Below, piece by piece: positions 1 through 10,184 of a stretch of DNA of 64,000 nt; within the stretch, counting starts at the first letter, position 1, and every line of letters starts with the position of its first letter. The stretch is from CAWHYG01 sp963833505. Its GTDB lineage: Bacteria; Eisenbacteria; RBG-16-71-46; CAIMUX01. Location: contig CAWHYG010000007.1 of assembly GCA_963833505.1 (NCBI GenBank), forward strand, positions 1,488,001 to 1,552,000, read 5' to 3'. Made by a program: the position numbers and the translations under genes. A model generated the notes under the pieces. That model was not told the origin of the DNA, did not search any database, and worked only from the letters and a program-made list of their open reading frames with translations.

Positions 1-300
1 TGGAGCGTCGCTTTGGCCTGGAGTCCGTCGCGCTATCCCGTCGATGCCACGATCCAGAGGGATTGGGTCGGAGGAGATTTCGCCGGCGTCCAGACCGGCG
101 CCGGCGCGGAGTGGAGCCCGTTGCCGTTGATCGTGCTCCGAGGCGGGATCCGCCGCCGGGACGACGTCTTGGGCGGCCACAACGAATGGAGCGCGGGCGC
201 GGGATTCAAGCTCGGCCAGTTCCGGGTCGATTACGGGGTCGAGAACAACGCGGAAGACCTGGGGCTGACGCACCGCTGGGGCGCTTCGGTCCAGCTCTGA
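1..300 (+). CDS. C-terminal end of a probable outer-membrane beta-barrel protein (5' truncated)
   Basis: The reading frame is open from the window edge to a TGA at 298-300, so only the last 99 codons are present. The fragment alternates hydrophobic residues with Gly and polar residues, with short turns such as GAEWSPLPLIVLRGGIRRRD and GAGFKLGQFRVDYGVENN. That is typical of the last strands of PorV/PorQ or FadL-like barrels. It ends ASVQL rather than in the usual terminal Phe. The protein would sit in the outer membrane. The family is inferred from texture alone, and the N-terminus and signal peptide lie outside the window. Confidence 0.5.
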   Translation, partial: WSVALAWSPSRYPVDATIQRDWVGGDFAGVQTGAGAEWSPLPLIVLRGGIRRRDDVLGGHNEWSAGAGFKLGQFRVDYGVENNAEDLGLTHRWGASVQL

Positions 301-466
301 TCTCGCGGACCGTTCGCGGCTCTTGCCGCGGCGGTTCCGCACCGGCTATCATCAGAACCTGTTCTTGCGAGATCCGCGAACGCGCATCCGGGAACGAAGA
401 CAATCGGCCGCCGGCATGGGAGGCCTTCCCCGCCGGGGATGGCTGAACCGCAGGGGAGACACCGGG

Positions 467-2395
<1,929 letters not shown>

Positions 2396-2431
2396 GATCG
2401 ATCCCGGCGGCCCGGGAGTGCCGGGACGAGG

Positions 2432-2513
2432 ATGTCGAGGAGCGAAGGCAAGCGCAACGCAGTCATGGCGGGCAGATCCGCTGCCGCAGCAGGGGGTTCA
2501 CGAGGCATGCGGG
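2432..2513. repeat. Dispersed repeat copy A (82 bp)
   Basis: An 82-bp segment matching 54408-54489 at 76 of 82 positions by eye, and 42424-42502 more loosely. Differences cluster in the last 15 bp, where the terminal inverted repeat of the 54 kb copy (TCATGAATAATGCGGG) has decayed. It lies between the convergent genes speA and the DUF4870-type gene. It looks like a solo right end of the larger element at 54312-54489. No credible protein is encoded. Confidence 0.75.
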
Positions 2514-2610
2514 CAGAGGGTCCCCAGGCATCCCCGGAACTTATCGCCCCCCCGCCTGTATAGGGGCGTGAGAGCGGTGAACGCAAAGAAACCTACCTCT
2601 CGCTGCGGGA

Positions 2611-2639
2611 AAGACCCCGGCAGACGCCGGGGTCTTTTT
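2611..2639 (+). terminator. Rho-independent terminator
   Basis: A perfect 11-bp stem AAGACCCCGGC / GCCGGGGTCTT (2611-2621 and 2626-2636) with the tetraloop AGAC, followed by a short T tract. It lies more than 200 nt beyond the speA stop and 19 nt before the end of the convergent minus-strand gene. It could end speA mRNA or a short independent transcript from 2540-2610. The other strand lacks a good T tract, so it probably acts mainly on plus-strand transcripts. Confidence 0.85.
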
Positions 2640-2658
2640 CTTGAGATTCCGAGGCCGG

Positions 2659-3027
2659 TCACTCGAAGGAGCGCTCGATGAATCTGCCGATCCAGGGGAT
2701 GTGGTGCCTCTCCCCCCGCCAGGCCTGGACCATGAGGAAGAGCCAGTAAACGAACACGACGAAGAGGTACAGTCTCAGCAGATACGCGTAGAGAAACCCG
2801 AAGATCGGGAAGCTCCCCAGGGTCCACAAGACGAACCCGAAACCGAAGAAGACGACGGTGGCCACGATCGCCTGAAGAGCGTGGAATCGAACGAACCGGT
2901 CGTCATGTCTCCAGACGAAAAGGAACAGACCCGAAAGCGCGACCAGAAAGTAGGCCAGGGCAGCGAGAATCCGACTCTCACGGTCTCCGGACGGCACGCT
3001 GCGGTGCCAGGCGGGATCGGGATTCAT
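2659..3027 (-). CDS. Small integral membrane protein, DUF4870/Tic20-like
   Basis: A 122-aa protein with three or four membrane segments: roughly residues 18-37 (ILAALAYFLVALSGLFLFVW), a second around ATVVFFGFGFVLW, and a long C-terminal pair around YAYLLRLYLFVVFVYWLFLM. The segment DDRFVRFHALQAI before the second helix matches the FVRFHA(L/W)Q signature of DUF4870/Tic20-like proteins, whose function is unknown. ATG 3027 is chosen because GGAGG lies 5 nt upstream; the longer frame from 3132 adds an unconserved leader. The gene stands alone, convergent with speA. Confidence 0.8.
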   Translation of the reverse strand: MNPDPAWHRSVPSGDRESRILAALAYFLVALSGLFLFVWRHDDRFVRFHALQAIVATVVFFGFGFVLWTLGSFPIFGFLYAYLLRLYLFVVFVYWLFLMVQAWRGERHHIPWIGRFIERSFE

Positions 3028-3846
3028 GAAGTCCTCCACAAGTCTCGCTGCGACCGGGGGAGCCCGCCGGGACGAGCCCTGGCCGGCACCGAAACCCCGC
3101 TCGATTGAAAAGGCGCCGGACGCCAAGCGCAATGGCGAAGGTGTGCGGATGAGGGTGTGATGAGGACGGTGGGATGATGAGGCTGGGCCATCGCACGGCG
3201 CAACCCAGCGCGGAAGGCCATAAGAACGCGCCCCCGATCGGCATCACAGCGATCGAGGGCGCGTTCTCGCCCCAAAGGGGAAGGGCCGCTGGCCCCAGGT
3301 CCGTTCCATCGAAGCCCGCCGCGGCGAGTAGCCTACGAGGTGCCCCGATCAACGGCGCAGCTGGCGGGTCGCAGCCTCCACAAAGTCCCTGAAAGCCGGC
3401 CGGCTGTGATGGCAATCGGTCGATTCGGCTTTCGCTTCATCCGGATTGCTTCTCTGCCGGGGTTGGGATAACAGACCACAACCGGCACGGCTTCCAGGTT
3501 TCGACTCAATCAGGGCAATCCATGTACCAAGCGGCCGACGTCCACCAAATATTCTCTAACCAGAGCCGTACCAGCGAGATAGAGTTCCAGGACTTCAGCA
3601 ACGGGGTCCCGGTCGGACGCTTTGGAATCGCCAGGCCGGCCCCGGCGGACCCCCACTTCCATGCCTATGAAGCCAATCTATTGAAATATAGGAACTTCGG
3701 GGTGGTTCTGCCGGATCCACCGAGCCGGCGGCCCGGGTCCCACCCAGTCCTGATTGTGGCCCGGTCGCCACGGGGCGGGGCGCCCTCGCCGAGGCCGAGC
3801 CACAGGTTCGGGTGCCTGGCCCAACTGCCGCAGTGCGGAACTTGGG
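3028..3846. other. Long intergenic region (819 bp), no convincing gene
   Basis: Holds the promoter side of the DUF4870-type gene, the long hairpin at 3223-3267, and a less GC-rich patch at about 3500-3700. A plus-strand frame at 3522-3923 encodes nothing recognisable and runs into the convergent gene. A weak hairpin (GCCCAA 3819-3824 / TTGGGC 3842-3847, with an inner CCGCA/TGCGG) lies just beyond the stop of the barrel gene but has no T tract. Confidence 0.6.
3223..3267. repeat. Long intergenic inverted repeat (18-bp arms)
   Basis: AGAACGCGCCCCCGATCG (3223-3240) pairs with CGATCGAGGGCGCGTTCT (3250-3267) with one mismatch around a 9-nt loop. No T tract follows on either strand, so it is not a standard intrinsic terminator. 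It could be a protein-binding palindrome, a structured RNA or a remnant of a mobile element. Nothing else like it was seen in the window. Confidence 0.7.
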
Positions 3847-5382
3847 CTAGAAATCGTAGGTGGCGGAAATGTGGAGGCGAAGCACGTGGCGGTCGATCGA
3901 AACGACGTTCATCCCGGGGTTGATCAGGGGATCCAGTGGAGAATCGAAGTACCACTCCTGCTGCTTGTAGGAGAGAGACTCCACGCCCAGGTCGTAGGAA
4001 ATCGTCTTGAAGCGAATGGAGGCGCCAACGGTCAGGGTGTTCCCGCTCACCTGGCTCCCGTTGAAGGATCCCGACGGATGAAGCGCCAACAACGAGCCGT
4101 CCGGCGTCACCAGGGTGTCGACCTTGACGTCGGCCGGCGACACGTTCCGGAAGGACTGCGGCGAGGTATGGAACCCGATCCGGACCGGAATCGTTCCCCA
4201 CGAGGGTTGAAAGAGGATGTATTCGGCGCCGATGTGGAACGTGCTGACATCCTGGTACTGAAGGGCATCCTCTTGCTCCGAGGCCAGGTCTTCGGGCCTC
4301 TCTTGATAGCTGATCGTGGTCTGGCTCCAGTGGTGGACGTTCACGTCGGAGCTGAGCCAGAGCCGGGGGAAGGGCCGGTATGCGACCCCGACGCCGAAGG
4401 CCGCCGGAATATCCATGTTGTACGCCGCCACCTGGCCCGTGGTGAAGACCTGGGTCAGGGCCGTCAGGGCAAAACCCTGGGACGAGAAGGAGCCGTCGCG
4501 AACCTCCAGGGTATAGCCTGGAGTGATCTTGGCGCCGAACTCCAACCGATCCGACAGCCCGGTGACGCGAATCCCGAGATCCGGGGCGAATCCCCGGTAC
4601 TTGAACTCGATGCGGCTGGTTGCGGCCAGAGGCGTCGCGCCGGTGGCCAGGCGGTCCTGAGAATCGCAGAGCAACCGGCCGGTCAGGAAGTTCAGGTTGG
4701 CTCCGACGGCCAGATTCCGGCCGATCCTCAGGCCGAGGCTGGGAGCGAAGGACTCGACGCCCCCCTTCTCCGATCGATCCATTGAGAGAACGACCGGAAT
4801 CGAGCTCGGAGTCCCTGCGATGGCGTAGGTCATGACCGTCTGCTCCGGCATCGACGTGTCCAGGAAACGCCGCCAGCTCAGTCCGCCGACCAGATGGAAC
4901 CGATCGGAGTGCCAGAGCGGGGTCGCCGCCGCCAGGAAGTTGGCCTGTGGGCCCCCCTTCAGGTTGTTGTCGGCGGAGCGGACGACGACCGCAGGGTTGC
5001 CGGGAGAGAGGAGCGAATCGGGATATCCTTTGGAAGTGGAGGATGCGCTCGTCTGCACCCCATCCAAGACGGCCGACGTGTGGTCGAGGTAGGCGAGTCC
5101 CGCCGGTTCCCATCCGATGGCGAGCGGACCCTGCGCCCGCGCCAGATAGGCGCCCCCCATGCCCTGCGCATCGCCTCCCGGGCGGATCGCGAGATCATCG
5201 ATCGGACGATAGAACTGCGAAGGCTGCAGGATCGAGAGGCTCGAGAGCCCGATCACGCCGTAGTCGACGGAGATCGTCGCCTGGGTCTGAGCCCCGGCAG
5301 CCGCCGGAACCAAGGCGAGCACAACCAACGCCATCCAAGTCCGGCTTGCGCGGCGCCAAATTTCGTTCCGAAGGACCGACAT
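3847..5382 (-). CDS. Outer-membrane beta-barrel protein, PorV/FadL-like
   Basis: A 511-aa secreted protein. A signal peptide covers about residues 1-31 (basic start, hydrophobic MALVVLALVPAAAG, cleavage near GAQTQ). The body has many short amphipathic strands separated by turns and ends in ATYDF, a terminal aromatic typical of BAM-assembled barrels. The segment MGGAYLARAQGPLAIGWEPAGLAYL resembles the N-terminal GMGGAFVAxxDDxxAxxxNPAGLA motif of PorV/UPF0164 and FadL-like proteins. ATG 5382 is chosen for the GGGAGGAGCT SD and the proper signal peptide; the frame upstream overlaps the lipoprotein gene. It follows that gene by 22 bp, so the two are probably co-transcribed. Substrate unknown. Confidence 0.75.
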   Translation of the reverse strand: MSVLRNEIWRRASRTWMALVVLALVPAAAGAQTQATISVDYGVIGLSSLSILQPSQFYRPIDDLAIRPGGDAQGMGGAYLARAQGPLAIGWEPAGLAYLDHTSAVLDGVQTSASSTSKGYPDSLLSPGNPAVVVRSADNNLKGGPQANFLAAATPLWHSDRFHLVGGLSWRRFLDTSMPEQTVMTYAIAGTPSSIPVVLSMDRSEKGGVESFAPSLGLRIGRNLAVGANLNFLTGRLLCDSQDRLATGATPLAATSRIEFKYRGFAPDLGIRVTGLSDRLEFGAKITPGYTLEVRDGSFSSQGFALTALTQVFTTGQVAAYNMDIPAAFGVGVAYRPFPRLWLSSDVNVHHWSQTTISYQERPEDLASEQEDALQYQDVSTFHIGAEYILFQPSWGTIPVRIGFHTSPQSFRNVSPADVKVDTLVTPDGSLLALHPSGSFNGSQVSGNTLTVGASIRFKTISYDLGVESLSYKQQEWYFDSPLDPLINPGMNVVSIDRHVLRLHISATYDF

Positions 5383-5404
5383 CAGCTCCTCCCCCAGGAC
5401 AGGC

Positions 5405-5884
5405 TCAGGACCATTCGTCGAAGAAAAGCAGGAGCAAGGCTCCACCGTAGGCCCAGAATCCGGCGCTCTTGATCGCGCGCTTCGTATCGAAGCGCAGCAG
5501 CTCGACCTTGTCCACGTCGGAACGGGAAAGCGTGACCGCCGGAATCGGTCCCGAGATGTCCAGACGGGCCTTGGCCATCCGAGCCGTGACCGGGGCATAG
5601 CTCCCGCTCTGGTCGATGAGCACGAGAGATCCGAGGCGGATGCTGTCCGGCGTCACCGTCTCCACCTGGCTTTCGTAGACGGAGTCCCCGGCGCGGTACT
5701 CCACCCTCTGGCCGGGGGCGATGCGGCCGGAAACGGTGCGGCCGTCCTTCATGGTCAGGACGACCTTCTGCTGAGCCTCGAAGTTCTTGTCGGGGAGCGG
5801 GACCCTCTTGGCGCAGCTCGCGACGCCAAGGGCCAGCAGGAGGAACAGAGCTCCCCGGAAGGCGCGCACGACCCTTTGATTCAT
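5405..5884 (-). CDS. Putative lipoprotein of unknown function
   Basis: A 159-aa protein with a type II signal peptide and lipobox LGVASC (lipidated Cys about 24). The mature part is small and beta-rich (VVLTMKDGRTVSGRIAPGQRVEYR and similar), resembling an SH3-like or LSm-like barrel. The C-terminus is hydrophobic (AGFWAYGGALLLLFF). ATG 5884 has GGAG upstream and gives the lipobox the right spacing. It lies directly upstream of the barrel gene, so it may be an accessory lipoprotein for that barrel. No named family was recognised. Confidence 0.65.
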   Translation of the reverse strand: MNQRVVRAFRGALFLLLALGVASCAKRVPLPDKNFEAQQKVVLTMKDGRTVSGRIAPGQRVEYRAGDSVYESQVETVTPDSIRLGSLVLIDQSGSYAPVTARMAKARLDISGPIPAVTLSRSDVDKVELLRFDTKRAIKSAGFWAYGGALLLLFFDEWS

Positions 5885-6389
5885 CGATCGACTCCAGAAA
5901 CGGAGGTGAGTCGCCCGCGGGGAAAGCGATGCGAAGACGTGAGGATTTCGTTGAACGACGGGACTCGTTCCCCACACAGCTCAGCCCTCATCCACACCGA
6001 TAACCCCGCCCCGGTGGAAGCCACCGACCCCAGCAGCCGCCACTATAAGAAAGCCCGCCGTCGTCGTCAAGCGCCGCCTGGGCCGGCGGGACCCGCCGAG
6101 ACCCGGCGGGCGCCCGGGGCCGGATCGGGTCCGGGTGACTCCGGAGCTTCTTCGGGGGTCCAGGCCCATACGGAGCTGTCTCCAGAGGTCCTCGGTCGGT
6201 TCGGGTCCTGCCGCCTCCGGAGCTTCCTCGGTAGGCCCCTGCCCCTGCGGAGCATTCTCGACAGATCCTCCATCCGCCCGGCAGGATCGGGCCCCGCCGC
6301 CTCCGGTGGGGCCGGATCCGGGCTCTCCCGCCTCTTCAAGCCGCCCGGCCGCGCCGTGCCCCTTCGGCTCGGCGCGGCCCGAGCAGGAC
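5885..6389. other. GC-rich intergenic region (505 bp), no gene seen
   Basis: Lies between the lipoprotein start and the glnA stop. About 6130-6330 is built from loosely repeated segments around CTCCGGAGCTTCNTCGG and related words. The long frames crossing it on both strands are shadows in biased sequence, with no conserved motif or SD. The first 100 bp presumably hold the promoter of the minus-strand lipoprotein-barrel pair; no clean -35/-10 pair could be picked. Confidence 0.5.
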
Positions 6390-7718
6390 TCAGAGCCCGG
6401 GTAGGTACTTCTCGATCTCGTAGTCGGTGACCGCCAGCCGATAGCTGTCCCACTCCAGCTTCTTGTTCTCGAGGAACTTGCTGAAGACGTGCTCGCCCAG
6501 GGCCTCGCGCACGAGGGCCGACCCTTCGACCAGCTCGAGGGCCTTGGCGAGCGACTCGGGCAGGGTCCCGATCTTGCGCTCGTGCCGTTCCCCTTCGCTC
6601 ATGTGGTAGATGTCCTCTTCCACCGGCTCCGGCAGCGGGAGCGTACGATGAATCCCGTCCAGTCCGGCCGAGATCATGACGGCGAACGCCAGATACGGGT
6701 TGCAGGCCGGATCCGGGGACCGGAATTCGATCCGCGTGGCGTTGGCCTTGCCCGGCTTGTACATGGGCACGCGGATGAGCGCGGAACGGTTCCGCTGGGC
6801 CCAGGAGAGATAGACCGGCGCCTCGAATCCCGGCACGAGACGCTTGTACGAGTTGACCCACTGATTGGTCACCGCGCACATCTCCCGGGCGTGCGCGAGC
6901 AGCCCGGCCATGTAGAACCGGCCGATGTCCGAGAGATGGAACGCGCCCTTGACGTCGAAGAAGGCGTTGGCGCCGCCCCGGAACAACGACTGGTGGACGT
7001 GCATGCCGTTGCCGTTCTCGCCGAAGATCGGCTTCGGCATGAAGGTGGCGTAGACCCCCTGCTGCCGCGCCACTTCCTTGACCACGTAGCGGTAGGTGAC
7101 GCACTTGTCGGCCATGGCCAGGGCCTGGTCGTACTTCAGGTCGATCTCATGCTGGCTCGGAGCGACCTCATGATGACCGACCTCCACCTCGATGCCCAGG
7201 TCATGCAGGGCCTGGATGGTCCGCTGGCGGATGTCGCTGCCGCGGTCGTGCGGAACGAGATCGAAGTAGCCGGCGCGATCGATGACCTCCGGCCGATCGG
7301 AGCCGACCAGGTAGAAGTATTCCATCTCGGGGCCGACGTAGACCGTATACCCTTCCGCGGCCGCGCGCTCCAGCACGCGTTTGAGCGCTCCGCGCGGATC
7401 CCCTTCGTACGGCGTGCCGTCAGGGTTGCGGACGTCGCAGATCATCCTCGCCGCGGTCTGGCCGTCCATCTTCCAGGGAAGAAACTGGAAGGTCGACGGG
7501 TCGGGCGCGGCGATGAGGTCGGACTCGTGGATCCGGGCGAATCCCTCCACCGACGACCCGTCGAAGCCGAGGCCCTCTTCCAGGGCTTCCTCAAGCTGGG
7601 AGGGCGTGATGCCGAAGGACTTCAACCTCCCCAGGATGTCCGTGAACCAAAGGTGGATGATCTTGACGTCGCGCTCCTTCACCGATCGGAGCAGATTCGC
7701 GTTCACGTCATTCGGCAT
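6390..7718 (-). CDS. glnA: Glutamine synthetase, type I
   Basis: Makes glutamine from glutamate, ammonia and ATP; a cytoplasmic dodecamer. The 442 aa correspond to the short GSI-alpha form of Bacillus and Thermotoga type rather than the 470-aa adenylylated form. Motifs seen: GFDGSSVEGF (about 51-60), VGPEMEYF with metal-binding Glu, EVAPSQHEIDL, NGNGMHVHQS, and RNRSALIRVP. The NLYDLPPEE-type adenylylation tyrosine region is absent, so control by GlnE is unlikely; feedback or transcriptional control is more probable (inference). The start overlaps the end of the aldolase gene by 11 nt, with AAGGAG inside that gene, so translation is likely coupled. Confidence 0.95.
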   Translation of the reverse strand: MPNDVNANLLRSVKERDVKIIHLWFTDILGRLKSFGITPSQLEEALEEGLGFDGSSVEGFARIHESDLIAAPDPSTFQFLPWKMDGQTAARMICDVRNPDGTPYEGDPRGALKRVLERAAAEGYTVYVGPEMEYFYLVGSDRPEVIDRAGYFDLVPHDRGSDIRQRTIQALHDLGIEVEVGHHEVAPSQHEIDLKYDQALAMADKCVTYRYVVKEVARQQGVYATFMPKPIFGENGNGMHVHQSLFRGGANAFFDVKGAFHLSDIGRFYMAGLLAHAREMCAVTNQWVNSYKRLVPGFEAPVYLSWAQRNRSALIRVPMYKPGKANATRIEFRSPDPACNPYLAFAVMISAGLDGIHRTLPLPEPVEEDIYHMSEGERHERKIGTLPESLAKALELVEGSALVREALGEHVFSKFLENKKLEWDSYRLAVTDYEIEKYLPGL

Positions 7719-8541
7719 GGTTGTTCACTCCTTCCGGGGGAAGAATACCCCGTCGTTCCAGAACCTCGAGGATGAGGGCGGTCAGCCGCCCTCGGTCCGG
7801 ACCCGGCGGGTCCGCGCATCTTCCCGTCGCGCATGACTCGGCTCGGCCGGGGCCAGGCAGACAGGGAATTGCAGAATCTTTACGGGAAGGATCGGTCGCA
7901 AGCAAGCGTTCAACCTCGGGACGCCCCAAGGTTTCCACCCGGCCGAGAAGCTGGGCCACCAGCAGGATCCGAGCCGTATGCTCGAGACGTTCCATCTTGA
8001 AATAGGCGTCTTCAAGATCCGCGCCCAGCGCGACCGCGCCGTGGTTGGCGAGCAGCACCACGTCGTGATCGCGAAGGCTGGGTCCCAGGCTTTTGCCCAG
8101 CTCCGGCGTGCCCGGGGTTCCGTAGGGCGCAACCGGAATGCTGCCCAGGGACAGGATGATCTCGGGGAGCACACAGGCGTCCATCGGCTGGCGCGCCACG
8201 GCGAAGCCGGTCGCCACCGGAGGATGGGCGTGCACGACGGCCGAGACGTCGGGGCGCAGAGAGTAGGCCAGAAGGTGCATGGCCGATTCCGAGCTGGAGG
8301 GTCGCGAACCCGAGAGCAGGGTCCCATCCGGGGAGATCCGGACGATCTCCGGCGGCGTGAGGTGTCCCTTCCGCGACCCGGCTGAGGTGATGAGGACGCT
8401 GCCGTCTTCGTCGCGCAGGCTCAGGTTGCCGTCGTTCGAAGCGATGAAACCCCGGGCATCGAGCCGCCGTCCGATCTCCTGGAACAGGCGGATCCGGGCC
8501 ATGGTGGGAGGGCGGCCTCCTCGTGGAATGAAATCGGTCAT
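7708..8541 (-). CDS. Class II aldolase/adducin family protein (FucA/AraD-like)
   Basis: A 277-aa zinc-dependent lyase of the fuculose-phosphate aldolase / ribulose-phosphate epimerase family. Hallmarks: SNDGNLSLR (about 35-43) for phosphate binding, catalytic Glu in PSSSESAMH (E85), zinc ligands in HAHPP (H104, H106), and NHGA with the third histidine. The C-terminal 50 residues go beyond the usual domain and end inside the glnA overlap. Substrate cannot be assigned; a sugar-phosphate aldolase or a methylthioribulose-phosphate dehydratase-like enzyme is possible. ATG 8541 is chosen for the GGAGGAG SD; the longer frame enters the nnr gene. It lies 25 bp after nnr in the same run. Confidence 0.85.
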   Translation of the reverse strand: MTDFIPRGGRPPTMARIRLFQEIGRRLDARGFIASNDGNLSLRDEDGSVLITSAGSRKGHLTPPEIVRISPDGTLLSGSRPSSSESAMHLLAYSLRPDVSAVVHAHPPVATGFAVARQPMDACVLPEIILSLGSIPVAPYGTPGTPELGKSLGPSLRDHDVVLLANHGAVALGADLEDAYFKMERLEHTARILLVAQLLGRVETLGRPEVERLLATDPSRKDSAIPCLPGPGRAESCATGRCADPPGPDRGRLTALILEVLERRGILPPEGVNNHAE

Positions 8542-8566
8542 GGACTCCTCCGCCGTGCCGAATCGA

Positions 8567-10180
8567 TCACGACACCCAACGCCAACGCCATCCGGGCGGC
8601 TCCTGCCCGCGATCCGTCCAGAGCACCGCCTGCTTGAGCGCCTCCGGCAGATCTCCCGGAAGCAGGCTTCTCTTCGCGGAGTCGAGCACCGCCAGGTCCG
8701 CCGCCAGACCATGGAGATAGCAGCCGAGGACGGCCGCGTCGAACCCGCTCAAGCCCTGGCCGAGCAGCGCCCCGATGATGCCCGAAAGCACGTCGCCGGA
8801 ACCCCCCGTGGCCAGGCCCGAGTTCCCCGTCGGATTGATGCGGACCTCGCCGTCCGCCGAAACGATGACGGAAGGCGCGCCTTTCAGGACCAGGGTCACG
8901 CCCCAACGAGGCGCCCATTCCCGCGCGGTCGCAACCGGGTCTTCGATCAGCGCGGCGATCGTCCGCCCGGTCAGGCGCGACATCTCTCCCGGATGCGGCG
9001 TCAGCACGCAGCCGCCCCGCCGGCCGCCGGCTCTCCGCTCGCGCGCGGGCGGCACCCAGCTATCGGGGCCCCAGGCCGCCAGCGCGTTCAGGCCGTCGGC
9101 GTCGATCAGGAGCGGCCCCTTCCAGCCGCCGAGAAGCCGCATGACGAGCCTCTCCGCCTCCGGGCTGCGTCCCAGCCCCGGGCCTAAGACCAGCGCGTCC
9201 CAATCGCCGAAACCTCCGAGGATCCGGTCCGCTCCCGAGGCCAGAAGCTGGCCTTCCTCGCCATCCGGAAGCGGGATCGTCATGGCTTCGGTCAACTTCG
9301 TTTCCAGGATCGGATTCAGCGATTGGGGAATCCCGACGCGCACGAGGCCCGCGCCCGTTCTGAGGGCTGCCTGGCCGGCGAGGGTCGGAGCGCCGGTCAA
9401 CCCGGGAGACCCTCCCACGATGAGCAGCTTTCCCCAGTCTCCTTTGTGCGAGCCGCTTCCCGGCCGCGGCAGGCGCAAGCGCGCCTCCTCCGCGTCGGTC
9501 AACCGCGCCGCAGCCCCGATCTCGGCTTGCACCTCGGGCGGGATCCCGATGTCGACGACGTCCACGTCCCCGACGAAGTCCCGAGCCGGGAAGAACAGGA
9601 TCCCGATCTTGGGCAGCGCCATGGTCACGGTCCAGTCCGCTCGGACCGCTTCTCCCGCAAGCATCCCCCGATCCGCGGACAATCCCGACGGGATGTCCAC
9701 CGCCACCTTCTGCGCCGGCGACGCGTTGATGGCGCGGATCCACTCGAGAGTCGGACCGGCGGCGGGACCGCTCAGGCCGGTGCCGAGAAGCGCATCCACG
9801 ATCAGGTCCGCGGGGCCCAGGTTCGACAGGAGGCCCAGCTCGCGGGGGCCGGCGGCTTCCAGGAGGAGCCCGACGGACCGGGCGCGCCCGGCTGCTCCGA
9901 GAGCGTCTCCGGCGAGATCGGACTCCCGAACGGTCAGGAGAACCCGCGGCCACCACCCGCGCTCTCGAAGGAGGCGCGCCACCACGAAACCGTCGCCGCC
10001 GTTGTTCCCCTTGCCGCTGACGACCACGACGCGGCCCGGGACCCGATCCTGCAGGCGGCGCACGATGGAGAGGTAGATTCCGCGTCCGGCCCGCTCCATC
10101 AGGACCGGCCCCGGGACGATGCCGCCGTCGATGGTCCGCCGGTCCATGGCGCGCATCTGATCCCGGGTGACGAAGTCCAT
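8567..10180 (-). CDS. nnr: Bifunctional NAD(P)H-hydrate repair enzyme (epimerase + ADP-dependent dehydratase)
   Basis: Repairs hydrated, inactive NADHX and NADPHX. The 537 aa have the usual two-domain layout. The N-terminal YjeF_N epimerase half (about 1-215) carries SGKGNNGGDGFVVARLL and VDALLGTGL. The C-terminal ribokinase-fold dehydratase (about 225-530) carries VLTPHPGEMSRLTG and NSGLATGGSGDVLSG, the nucleotide-binding signature with catalytic Asp. ATG 10180 has GAGGAG upstream, inside the stop region of the HAD gene 4 bp away, so the two are probably coupled. A housekeeping metabolite-repair gene with nothing unusual. Confidence 0.95.
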   Translation of the reverse strand: MDFVTRDQMRAMDRRTIDGGIVPGPVLMERAGRGIYLSIVRRLQDRVPGRVVVVSGKGNNGGDGFVVARLLRERGWWPRVLLTVRESDLAGDALGAAGRARSVGLLLEAAGPRELGLLSNLGPADLIVDALLGTGLSGPAAGPTLEWIRAINASPAQKVAVDIPSGLSADRGMLAGEAVRADWTVTMALPKIGILFFPARDFVGDVDVVDIGIPPEVQAEIGAAARLTDAEEARLRLPRPGSGSHKGDWGKLLIVGGSPGLTGAPTLAGQAALRTGAGLVRVGIPQSLNPILETKLTEAMTIPLPDGEEGQLLASGADRILGGFGDWDALVLGPGLGRSPEAERLVMRLLGGWKGPLLIDADGLNALAAWGPDSWVPPARERRAGGRRGGCVLTPHPGEMSRLTGRTIAALIEDPVATAREWAPRWGVTLVLKGAPSVIVSADGEVRINPTGNSGLATGGSGDVLSGIIGALLGQGLSGFDAAVLGCYLHGLAADLAVLDSAKRSLLPGDLPEALKQAVLWTDRGQEPPGWRWRWVS

Positions 10181-10184
10181 CGCT

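Noticed and set aside
2545..2610. c-di-GMP riboswitch, because of an ACGCAAAG word near 2580
   Set aside because: The rest of the GEMM-I consensus (paired arms, tetraloop receptor) is absent.
3819..3847. Intrinsic terminator of the barrel gene
   Set aside because: A hairpin is present but no T tract follows in the direction of transcription.
3522..3923. 133-codon plus-strand frame in the 819-bp spacer
   Set aside because: No recognisable domain, weak SD, and it overlaps the end of a convergent gene.
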